Assembly: GCA_020637615.1 (NCBI GenBank)
Contig: JACKKC010000018.1
Span: forward strand, 1 to 58,097
DNA length: 58,097 nt
DNA from: Rhodovulum sp.
GTDB taxonomy: Bacteria; Pseudomonadota; Alphaproteobacteria; Rhodobacterales; Rhodobacteraceae
Direction of reading: 5' to 3'
Shown here: positions 51,129 to 58,097 of the stretch, piece by piece
Numbering within the stretch: the stretch's first letter is position 1
Layout of the letters: the number at the start of each line of letters is the position of its first letter
Made by a program: the position numbers and the translations under genes
The notes under the pieces: model-generated
The model's database searches: none
The model's input: only the letters and a program-made list of their open reading frames with translations
What the model was told of the DNA's origin: nothing

Positions 51129-52472
51129 ATGAATTCAATCGTCTTGGCCGTCATCGTGATGATGGCCTTGAGCCTGGTGCGCGTTCCGGTGATCCTGGCG
51201 CTCATCATCGCCACGTTCGCTGGCGGGATGAGCGCCGGGATGAGCGTGGGTGACGTGATCGTTGCATTCGAGGGCGGTCTCGGGAACGGCGCGACGATCG
51301 CGCTGTCCTACGCGCTGCTCGGCGCCTTCGCGGTGGCGCTGTCGCGCTCGGGCATCACGCATCTGCTCGCGGAGAAGATCGTCGGCGCCATCGGCGCCGA
51401 GCCCGGCGGGCGGAACATCTTCTACGCGAAGATGCTGCTCTGCGGGGCGCTGCTGCTCTGCGCCAGCCTGGCCGAGACCATCGTCCCGGTCCACATCGCC
51501 TTCATCCCGATCCTGGTGCCGCCGCTGCTCGAGGTGATGGACCGCATCAAGCTCGACCGCCGGGCGGCCGCCTGCGCCGTGACCTGCGGCCTGATCCTGC
51601 CCTACATGCTGCTGCCGGTGGGCTTCGGCGCCGTCTATCAGCAGAACATCCTTGGCGAGAACATCAATATCGCGGGTGAAGCGTTCGATTTCGCCATCGA
51701 CGCCTCGTCGATCCCGCTTGCCATGGTGATCCCGTCGCTGGGAATGGTGGCGGGCGTGCTGATCGCCGTGCTGATCAGCTACCGCAAGCCGCGCACCTAC
51801 GAGGTCAAGGGCGTCGGCGCCCGGGACGAGAAGGTCGCGGTCTCGACCACGCTCACCACGGGCCAGATCGCCCTGAGCATCCTCGGCATCGTCGCGGCGC
51901 TGGTGACCCAGCTCGCCACCGATTCGATGATGCTGGGCGGCCTGATCGGCTTCGCGGTGCTCAGCGGCTCCGGCTTCTTCAAGTGGCACGAGGTGGACGA
52001 CGTCTTCGTGACCGGCCTGCGCATGATGGCGCTGGTCGGCTTCATCATGGTCACCGCCCAGGGCTTCGCCGCCGTGATGAAGGAGACCGGCGAGGTCTCG
52101 GCGCTGGTCGAGGGCTCCACCGCGCTGATCGGCGACAGCAAGGGCCTCGCCGCCTTCATGATGCTGCTCGTCGGGCTCCTGATCACCATGGGGATCGGCT
52201 CGTCCTTCTCGACGGTGCCGATCATCGCGGTGATCTACGTGCCGCTCTGCATCAACTTCGGCTTCTCGCCGCTCGCGACCGTGGCGCTCATCGGCACCGC
52301 GGGGGCGCTGGGCGACGCCGGCTCGCCGGCATCCGATTCGACGCTCGGGCCGACCGCCGGCTTCAACGCCGACGGCCAGCACGACCACATGTGGGACACC
52401 GTCGTGCCGACCTTCCTGCACTTCAACCTGCCGCTGCTGGCGGCGGGATGGGTTGCGGCGATGGTACTCTGA
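51129..52472 (+). CDS. Probable histidine/urocanate permease (Na+/H+ antiporter-like family)
   Basis: A 447-residue membrane protein with about 11-12 hydrophobic segments (for example SIVLAVIVMMALSLVRVPVI, LLLCASLAETIVPVHIAF and LLVGLLITMGIGSSFSTVP). It resembles the YuiF-type transporter family of the ion transporter superfamily. Its place between hutH and hutU indicates uptake of histidine or urocanate, which is inference from context. The ATG at 51129 has GGGAG upstream; a longer in-frame opening is rejected. Confidence 0.82.
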   Translation: MNSIVLAVIVMMALSLVRVPVILALIIATFAGGMSAGMSVGDVIVAFEGGLGNGATIALSYALLGAFAVALSRSGITHLLAEKIVGAIGAEPGGRNIFYAKMLLCGALLLCASLAETIVPVHIAFIPILVPPLLEVMDRIKLDRRAAACAVTCGLILPYMLLPVGFGAVYQQNILGENINIAGEAFDFAIDASSIPLAMVIPSLGMVAGVLIAVLISYRKPRTYEVKGVGARDEKVAVSTTLTTGQIALSILGIVAALVTQLATDSMMLGGLIGFAVLSGSGFFKWHEVDDVFVTGLRMMALVGFIMVTAQGFAAVMKETGEVSALVEGSTALIGDSKGLAAFMMLLVGLLITMGIGSSFSTVPIIAVIYVPLCINFGFSPLATVALIGTAGALGDAGSPASDSTLGPTAGFNADGQHDHMWDTVVPTFLHFNLPLLAAGWVAAMVL

Positions 52473-52554
52473 CGCGAGCACGTGCATGGATAGAGCAACC
52501 ACGACCGCTGTCCCTTTCGCCACGACGACTGCCAATTGAGGAGGAAACCGACCC

Positions 52555-54228
52555 ATGAATGATCCCCGTCTCGATAATACCCGCGTGATACGCTCGCCCG
52601 TGGGCACCGAGCTCTCCTGCAAGAGCTGGCTCACCGAAGCGCCGTTCCGGATGCTCCAGAACAACCTCGATCCCGACGTCGCCGAGCGGCCGGAGGAGCT
52701 GGTGGTCTACGGCGGCATCGGGCGCGCCGCGCGCAACTGGGCCTGCTTCGACAGGATCCTCGACACGCTCAAGACCCTCGAGGAAGACGAGACCCTGATC
52801 GTGCAATCCGGCAAGCCGATCGCGGTGCTCCGGACCCATACGGACGCGCCCCGCGTGCTGATCGCCAATTCCAACCTGGTGCCGCGCTGGGCGACCTGGG
52901 AGCATTTCCACGAATTGGACCGCAAGGGCCTGATGATGTACGGCCAGATGACGGCCGGATCCTGGATCTACATCGGCAGCCAGGGCATCGTGCAGGGCAC
53001 CTACGAGACCTTCGTCGAGATGGGGCGGCAGCATTTCGGCGGCAATACCCAGGGCAAGTGGATCCTCACCGCCGGGCTCGGCGGCATGGGCGGCGCCCAG
53101 CCGCTCGCGGCGACCATGGCCGGCTTCAGCATGATCGCCGTCGAATGCGACGAGACCCGCATCGATTTCCGCAAGCGCACGCGCTACGTGGACGAGAAGG
53201 CCCGAACCTTGGAAGAGGCGCTGGAGATCGTCGAGCGCGCCCATGCCGAGGGCCGGGTGGTCTCCGTCGGCCTGCTCGGCAATGCCGCCGAGATCCTGCC
53301 CGACATGGTCCGGCGCGGCATCAAGCCGGATGCCGTGACCGACCAGACCTCGGCGCATGACCCGATCAACGGCTACCTGCCGATCGGCTGGACCGTGGGC
53401 CAGTGGCGCTCGGAGGCCCAGAGCAACCCGGAGAAGGTCGCCCGCGAGGCGCGGAAATCCATGGCGGTCCATGTCCAGGCGATGCTGGACTTCCACGCCC
53501 AGGGCATTCCGACCGTCGATTACGGCAACAACATCCGCCAGGAGGCCAAGGACCAGGGCGTGGCCAATGCCTTCGACTTCCCCGGCTTCGTGCCCGCCTA
53601 CATCCGGCCGCTCTTCTGCCGCGGCAAGGGACCGTTCCGCTGGGTGGCGCTGTCCGGCGATCCGGAGGACATCTACAAGACCGACGCCAAGGTCCGCGAG
53701 CTGATCCCGGACGATCCCCACCTGCACAACTGGCTCGACATGGCGCGCGAGCGCATCTCCTTCCAGGGGCTGCCGGCCCGCATCTGCTGGGTGGGGCTCG
53801 GCGACCGCCACCGGCTCGGGCTCGCCTTCAACAAGATGGTGCGCGACGGCGAGCTCAAGGCGCCGGTCGTGCTCGGCCGCGACCATCTCGACTGCGGCTC
53901 TGTCGCCAGCCCGAACCGGGAAACCGAATCGATGAAGGACGGCAGCGACGCGGTCGCCGACTGGCCGCTCCTGAACGCGATGCTGGCCACGGCGGGCGGC
54001 GCGACCTGGGTGTCGCTGCACCATGGCGGCGGCGTCGGCATGGGCTATTCCATGCATTCCGGCATCGTGATCTGCTGCGACGGCAGCGAGGCGGCCGACC
54101 GGCGCATCGCGCGGGTGGAATGGAACGACCCCGCGACCGGGGTCTATCGCCACGCCGACGCGGGCTACGAGATCGCCATCGAATGCGCCCGCGAGAAGGG
54201 CCTCAACATGCCGATGCTGCGGCCGTGA
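52555..54228 (+). CDS. hutU: Urocanate hydratase
   Basis: A 557-residue NAD-dependent enzyme hydrating urocanate to 4-imidazolone-5-propionate. The signature FQGLPARICW contains the essential cysteine (C411), and the NAD site GLGGMGGAQPLA and RDHLDCGSVASPNRETESM are intact. GAGGAGG precedes the ATG. The gap to the permease is 82 bases. Confidence 0.98.
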   Translation: MNDPRLDNTRVIRSPVGTELSCKSWLTEAPFRMLQNNLDPDVAERPEELVVYGGIGRAARNWACFDRILDTLKTLEEDETLIVQSGKPIAVLRTHTDAPRVLIANSNLVPRWATWEHFHELDRKGLMMYGQMTAGSWIYIGSQGIVQGTYETFVEMGRQHFGGNTQGKWILTAGLGGMGGAQPLAATMAGFSMIAVECDETRIDFRKRTRYVDEKARTLEEALEIVERAHAEGRVVSVGLLGNAAEILPDMVRRGIKPDAVTDQTSAHDPINGYLPIGWTVGQWRSEAQSNPEKVAREARKSMAVHVQAMLDFHAQGIPTVDYGNNIRQEAKDQGVANAFDFPGFVPAYIRPLFCRGKGPFRWVALSGDPEDIYKTDAKVRELIPDDPHLHNWLDMARERISFQGLPARICWVGLGDRHRLGLAFNKMVRDGELKAPVVLGRDHLDCGSVASPNRETESMKDGSDAVADWPLLNAMLATAGGATWVSLHHGGGVGMGYSMHSGIVICCDGSEAADRRIARVEWNDPATGVYRHADAGYEIAIECAREKGLNMPMLRP

Positions 54229-54234
54229 CCATCC

Positions 54235-54273
54235 GCGCCCGGCGCCCGGCCTCCGGGCCGCGGCGCCGGGCGC
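54235..54273 (+). other. Strong intercistronic hairpin between hutU and hutI
   Basis: A perfect 12-bp stem GCGCCCGGCGCC / GGCGCCGGGCGC, with an inner CGGCC / GGCCG stem filling the loop. It starts 7 bases after the hutU stop. With no T-run, it probably protects or processes the upstream mRNA or tunes hutI expression. Confidence 0.6.
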
Positions 54274-54332
54274 CCCGTCCGGACCGCGCCGTCCGGCTGC
54301 CGGGACAAGCGAAGAACAGGGGAGGAAGGCTA

Positions 54333-55547
54333 ATGAACAAGGCGAGCGGGCTGGCGTGGCTGGGGGTGCGGCTCTTCGACGGCCGGATGCAGCACGAGGA
54401 ACCCATGGCGGTCCTCGTCGAGGGCGATACCATCCGGCAGGTCGTCCCGGCGCAGGGCCTGAGCGAGGCCTCGCTCGAGGGCTACGAGATCGTGGCGCGC
54501 CAGGGCGTGATGACCCCCGGTCTCATCGATTGCCACACCCATGTGGTCTATGGCGGCAACCGCGCCGCCGAATTCGAGGCGCGGCTCGAAGGCGCCGACT
54601 ACAAGGAGATCGCCCGGCGCGGCGGCGGGATCCTGAGCACCGTGCGCCACACCCGCGCCGCCTCCGAGGAGGAGTTGTTCGCGGCGGCGCTGCCGCGGCT
54701 GCGCGCGCTGATGGCCGAAGGCGTCACGACGATCGAGATCAAGTCCGGCTACGGGCTCGACCTCGAGACCGAGCTCAAGCTCCTGCGCGTCGCGCGGCGC
54801 GTGGGGGAGGAACTCCCGATCCGGGTCTCCCCGACCCTACTCGGCGCCCATGCCCTGCCGCCGGAATACACCGGGCGGAGCGACGATTACATCGCCCTGG
54901 TCTGCGAGGAGATGATCCCGGCCGCCGCCGAGGCGCGGCTGGCCGATGCGGTCGACGTCTTCTGCGAATCGATCGCCTTCTCGGTGGCGCAATGCGAAAG
55001 GGTCTTCGAGGCCGCCGCCCGGCACGGGCTGGCGATCAAGGGCCATACCGAGCAGCTCTCGAACCTCGGGGGCAGCGCGATGGCCGCCCGCCACGGCGCG
55101 CTCTCGGTCGACCATATCGAATATCTCGACGAGGCCGGGGTCGCGGCCATGGCCGCCTCGGGCACCGTGGCCACCCTGCTGCCCGGCGCCTTCTACTTCC
55201 TGCGCGAGACCCAGCGCCCGCCCATCGCGCTCCTGCGGCAATACGGCGTGCCGATGGCGGTGGCGACCGATGTCAATCCCGGGACCTCGCCGCTCTCGAG
55301 CATCCTTTTGATGATGAACATGGCCTGCACCCTCTTCCAGCTGACCCCCACCGAGGCCCTGCGCGGCATCACCGCCAATGGCGCGCGGGCGCTGGGCCTC
55401 GGCGACCGGGTCGGCACCATCGCGCCGGGCATGCAGGCCGATCTCTGCCTCTGGGAGGTGGAGCAGCCGGCGGAGCTCGCCTATGCCTTCGGGCCCGCGC
55501 GCCTGCGGCAGCGGGTGCTCGCCGGGGAGATGCGCGATGCAGCCTGA
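54333..55547 (+). CDS. hutI: Imidazolonepropionase
   Basis: A 404-residue amidohydrolase opening imidazolonepropionate to N-formiminoglutamate. Metal and substrate motifs: LIDCHTHVVYGG, IEIKSGYGLD, IKGHTEQLSNLGG, VDHIEYLDEAG and VATDVNPGTSP. GGGGAGGAAGG lies directly before the ATG. The last 11 bases overlap hutG. Confidence 0.97.
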   Translation: MNKASGLAWLGVRLFDGRMQHEEPMAVLVEGDTIRQVVPAQGLSEASLEGYEIVARQGVMTPGLIDCHTHVVYGGNRAAEFEARLEGADYKEIARRGGGILSTVRHTRAASEEELFAAALPRLRALMAEGVTTIEIKSGYGLDLETELKLLRVARRVGEELPIRVSPTLLGAHALPPEYTGRSDDYIALVCEEMIPAAAEARLADAVDVFCESIAFSVAQCERVFEAAARHGLAIKGHTEQLSNLGGSAMAARHGALSVDHIEYLDEAGVAAMAASGTVATLLPGAFYFLRETQRPPIALLRQYGVPMAVATDVNPGTSPLSSILLMMNMACTLFQLTPTEALRGITANGARALGLGDRVGTIAPGMQADLCLWEVEQPAELAYAFGPARLRQRVLAGEMRDAA

Positions 55548-56490
55548 CATGAGCCTCTGGACCGGGCGCGTCGATCCCGAGCCCCGGACGGAGCGCTGGC
55601 ACCAGGTCGTCGCGCCGCTCGGCGAGGCTTCCCCGCCGGGCCGGGTGCTGATCGGCTTCCGCTCCGACGAGGGGGTCCGGCGCAACAAGGGCCGGCCGGG
55701 CGCGGTCGACGGGCCGCTCGCCATTCGCAAGGCGCTCGGGCCGCTCGCCTGGCATTCCGCGGCGCCGGTCTATGACGCGGGCGACATCGCCTGCGCCGAC
55801 GGCGATCTCGACGCCGCCCATGATGCGCTCGCCGATGCGGTCGCCGGAGCCCTGCGCGGCGGGCATCTGCCGCTGGTGATGGGCGGCGGGCACGAGATGG
55901 CCTATGGCTCCTGGCTGGGGCTGGCCCGCCATGCCGAAACCCTCCCGGCCGCGCCGGTCATCGGCATCGTCAATTTCGACGCGCATTTCGACCTGCGCAG
56001 CCCGGAATTCGTGATCTCCTCGGGAACGCCCTTTGCGCAGATCGCCCGTGCCTGCGCCGAGCGCAGCTGGCCCTTCCGCTATCTCTGCTTCGGCGTGAGC
56101 CAGGCCGCCAACACCGCCAATCTCTTCGAACGGGCCGAGGAATTCGGCGTCCGCTTCCGGCTCGACAGGGACATGACGCTGGCCGATCTCGACGCAGCCC
56201 GGCAGGAGCTCGCGGGCTTCCTCGCGGGATGCGACCTGATCTACATGACCACCTGCCTCGACGTCTTCCCCGCGGCGGTGGCCCCGGGCGTGAGCGCCCC
56301 GGCGGCGCGCGGCGTCGCCGTGGAGGTGATCGAGCCGCTGATCGAATCGGTGCGCGACAGCGGCAAGCTCGCCGTCGCGGATATCGCGGAACTCAGCCCC
56401 GGCCTGGATGTGGACGCGCGCACGGCGCGACTGGCCGCGCGATTGCTGCACACCATGAGCAGGAGTGTCGCCGGCGGCCCTTCCACCTGA
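55537..56490 (+). CDS. hutG: Formimidoylglutamase
   Basis: A 317-residue arginase-fold enzyme that splits N-formiminoglutamate to glutamate and formamide. Manganese motifs GGGHEMAYG, NFDAHFDLR and TTCLDVFPA are present. This fold means a direct route rather than the HutF plus N-formylglutamate amidohydrolase path. The ATG at 55537 overlaps hutI and has GGGGAGA upstream; an ATG at 55549 lies just after the hutI stop. Confidence 0.93.
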   Translation: MQPDMSLWTGRVDPEPRTERWHQVVAPLGEASPPGRVLIGFRSDEGVRRNKGRPGAVDGPLAIRKALGPLAWHSAAPVYDAGDIACADGDLDAAHDALADAVAGALRGGHLPLVMGGGHEMAYGSWLGLARHAETLPAAPVIGIVNFDAHFDLRSPEFVISSGTPFAQIARACAERSWPFRYLCFGVSQAANTANLFERAEEFGVRFRLDRDMTLADLDAARQELAGFLAGCDLIYMTTCLDVFPAAVAPGVSAPAARGVAVEVIEPLIESVRDSGKLAVADIAELSPGLDVDARTARLAARLLHTMSRSVAGGPST

Positions 56491-56700
56491 CCGAAGCGGC
56501 GACGAGGCCGGGCCTCGCGGGAAGGCCGCGCCCCGCGCGGCCCGCGCAGCATGCCCCCGGACCGAAAAGGCGAGGCGCCGGTGGCGCCTTGCCCGGTCCG
56601 GTCGCCCGGAGGCGCAAGCCGCAGGGCGAGGGAGGTGCAGCCTCATCATCGGTTGAGGATCGGGACGGGTCGGCCCTGGACGGTGCGCAAAGCGCGCCGG

Positions 56701-56749
56701 CCCCCGGCAGGGCCGGCGCGGTCCGATCGCCACGGGTCGATCGGGCTGG
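56701..56749 (+). repeat. Dispersed repeat R3, copy 2
   Basis: Matches 27416-27463 in reverse orientation with about four differences, including the CCGATCG / CGATCGG hairpin. It stands in the 322-base gap between convergent hutG and dadA, where a terminator would be expected, so it may serve that role. The rest of the gap has GC-rich hairpins near 56570-56600 but no gene. Confidence 0.65.
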
Positions 56750-56812
56750 AAACCATTCAGCCTGCGCGGAATGGGAGGCGACGCGGGATCACACGAAGCC
56801 GCGACCCTTCTC

Positions 56813-58069
56813 CTATTGCCCGAAGCGCTCCGCGGTCAGGCCGTCGAAGGAGATCTCCGGGTCGCGGCCCATCACCGCATCGGCGACCGCGCGCCCCGAT
56901 CCGGCCGACATGGTCCAGCCCAGCGTCCCGTGCCCGGTGTTGAGATAGAGGTTGTCGTAGCGGGTCGGCCCGATCACCGGCGTGCCGTCCGGGGTCATCG
57001 GCCGCAACCCGGTCCAGCCTTCGGCGCGGGCGAGATCGCCGCCCTTCGGGAAGAGGTCGTTGACGACATAGCGCACGGTATCGGTCGCGCTGCTCCCGAG
57101 CTTGCGGTTGTAGCCGATGATCTCCGCCTGGCCCGCCACGCGGATCCGGTCGCCGAGGCGGGTGATCGCCACCTTGTGGGTCTCGTCCATCAGCGTCGAT
57201 TGCGGCGCCGCCTCGGGATCTTTCACCGGCAGGGTGATCGAATAGCCCTTGATCGGATAGATCGGCAGGCGGATGCCGACGCTCCGCAGCACGATCGGCG
57301 CATAGGGCCCCAGGCAGCAGACATAGCGGTCCGCCGTCTCGCGCCCGGTGTCGGTCTCGACCCCCACGATCCGGTCGGCCTCCACCGCGAAGGACTGGAT
57401 GGTGACCCCGTAGCGGAAGGTGACGCCGAGCTCCCTCGCCTTCTCCGCCAGCGCGAGGGTGAACATCCGGCAATCGCCGGTGCGGTCGGCCAGGAGCCGC
57501 AGGCCGCCGACGAATTTCTCCGAGACATGGGCGAGTCCCGGCTCGGCGGCGATGCAGCCGTCGCGGTCGAGCACCTCGAAGGGCGAATCGAATTCCGCCA
57601 GCACCTCCTGGTCGGCCTTCGACGCCTTGACCTGCTTCTCGGTGCGGAAGACCTGCAGCGTGCCCTGCTCGCGCTGGTCGAAATCCAGCGGCACCTCGGC
57701 CATCAGGTCGGTCAGCGCGTCGCGGCTGTAGTTCGAGATCCGCACCATGCGGCTCTTGTTCCGCCGATAGGCCTCGGGGTTGCAGTTCATCAGCATGCGC
57801 AGGCCCCAGGCCCACATGCGCGGGCTGATCATCGGCCAGATGAAGAGCGGCCGGTGGCGCATGAAGAGCCATTGCACCGCCTTCTTCGGCACGCCGGGCG
57901 CCGCCCAGGGCGAGGTCATGCCGTAGGAGAGCTCGCCGGCATTGGCGAAGCTCGTCTCCATGCCCGGCCCGGACTGGCGGTCGAGCACCAGCACCTCGGC
58001 GCCCTGCCGCGCCAGATACCAGGCGGTCGTGACGCCGATGACGCCGGCGCCGAGCACGATGACTTTCAT
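56813..58069 (-). CDS. dadA: D-amino acid dehydrogenase
   Basis: A 418-residue FAD enzyme oxidising D-amino acids to 2-oxo acids at the membrane. The N-terminal dinucleotide motif VLGAGVIGVTTAWYLA is followed by SFANAGELSYGMTSPWAAPGVP, a DadA signature, and the C-terminal FAD-contact segment IGPTRYDNLYLNTGHGTLGWTMSAGSG. Full length. No alanine racemase lies alongside. It converges on the hut operon and could feed racemised amino acids into catabolism, which is inference. Confidence 0.95.
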   Translation of the reverse strand: MKVIVLGAGVIGVTTAWYLARQGAEVLVLDRQSGPGMETSFANAGELSYGMTSPWAAPGVPKKAVQWLFMRHRPLFIWPMISPRMWAWGLRMLMNCNPEAYRRNKSRMVRISNYSRDALTDLMAEVPLDFDQREQGTLQVFRTEKQVKASKADQEVLAEFDSPFEVLDRDGCIAAEPGLAHVSEKFVGGLRLLADRTGDCRMFTLALAEKARELGVTFRYGVTIQSFAVEADRIVGVETDTGRETADRYVCCLGPYAPIVLRSVGIRLPIYPIKGYSITLPVKDPEAAPQSTLMDETHKVAITRLGDRIRVAGQAEIIGYNRKLGSSATDTVRYVVNDLFPKGGDLARAEGWTGLRPMTPDGTPVIGPTRYDNLYLNTGHGTLGWTMSAGSGRAVADAVMGRDPEISFDGLTAERFGQ

Positions 58070-58097
58070 GGATATACCCCCTCGGGACGACCGAAAC

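Overview
The window is about 58 kb of very GC-rich chromosome from an alphaproteobacterium, almost certainly of the Rhodobacterales type. The grounds are gene content and order: sufD and sufS separated by two Yip1-like membrane genes; an unlinked small membrane protein of the kind annotated in Rhodobacteraceae as a SufBCD-associated component; the NDUFA12 / MlaD / DUF2155 / aat / accCB cluster; a HemB with the zinc-independent metal loop; and a DksA with a single cysteine. Genus cannot be resolved from the sequence alone. Nearly all genes look like housekeeping or ordinary metabolism. The accessory material is one insertion sequence, one RTX protein, one TPR-repeat protein and several families of dispersed intergenic repeats.

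Layout. 1-3.2 kb: end of a suf operon (sufD, two Yip1 genes, sufS). 3.2-5.9 kb, minus: oxidoreductase, rpe, AI-2E-type permease. 6-8.4 kb: penicillin-acylase-family amidase. 8.5-9.4 kb: ArsR/SRPBCC pair. 9.5-12.9 kb: SYLF lipoprotein, CPBP protease, hemB, SufBCD-associated membrane protein. 13-16.5 kb: mfd. 16.6-18.1 kb: two copies of a multi-hairpin repeat (R1) around a DUF1127 gene and a WYL regulator. 18.2-24.1 kb, minus: acyl-CoA ligase, VWA protein, a 56-residue membrane protein, a DUF2927 lipoprotein, a phasin-like protein and a MoxR ATPase. 24.3-27.3 kb: dksA, a secreted hypothetical, a nuclease and an RTX protein. 27.7-29.8 kb: TPR protein. 29.9-34.5 kb: parE, cobB, glnA-glnB. 34.8-38.5 kb: tRNA-Leu, tig, clpP, clpX. 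38.7-46.3 kb: NDUFA12, mlaD, DUF2155, aat, accCB, DsbA-like, M48 protease, aminotransferase. 46.5-47.7 kb: IS110 element. 47.7-56.5 kb: hut regulon (sigma-54 activator, hutH, transporter, hutU, hutI, hutG). 56.8-58.1 kb: dadA.

Most notable observation. The IS110 element can be delimited to the base, because it interrupts a dispersed repeat (R2) whose intact copies lie elsewhere in the window. The roughly 200 bases to the left of its transposase hold all the parts of a bridge RNA. One pair of guide segments matches the occupied target. A second pair matches the joined element ends. The core dinucleotide is CT, and a long perfect palindrome supplies the 5' stem-loop.

The hut operon has a textbook -24/-12 promoter and a divergent PAS/AAA+/HTH enhancer-binding protein, and no HutC repressor is present in the window. 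Histidine breakdown here therefore appears to be sigma-54 controlled. The encoded route is histidine to urocanate (HutH), imidazolonepropionate (HutU), formiminoglutamate (HutI) and then glutamate plus formamide (HutG), with a dedicated permease inside the operon.
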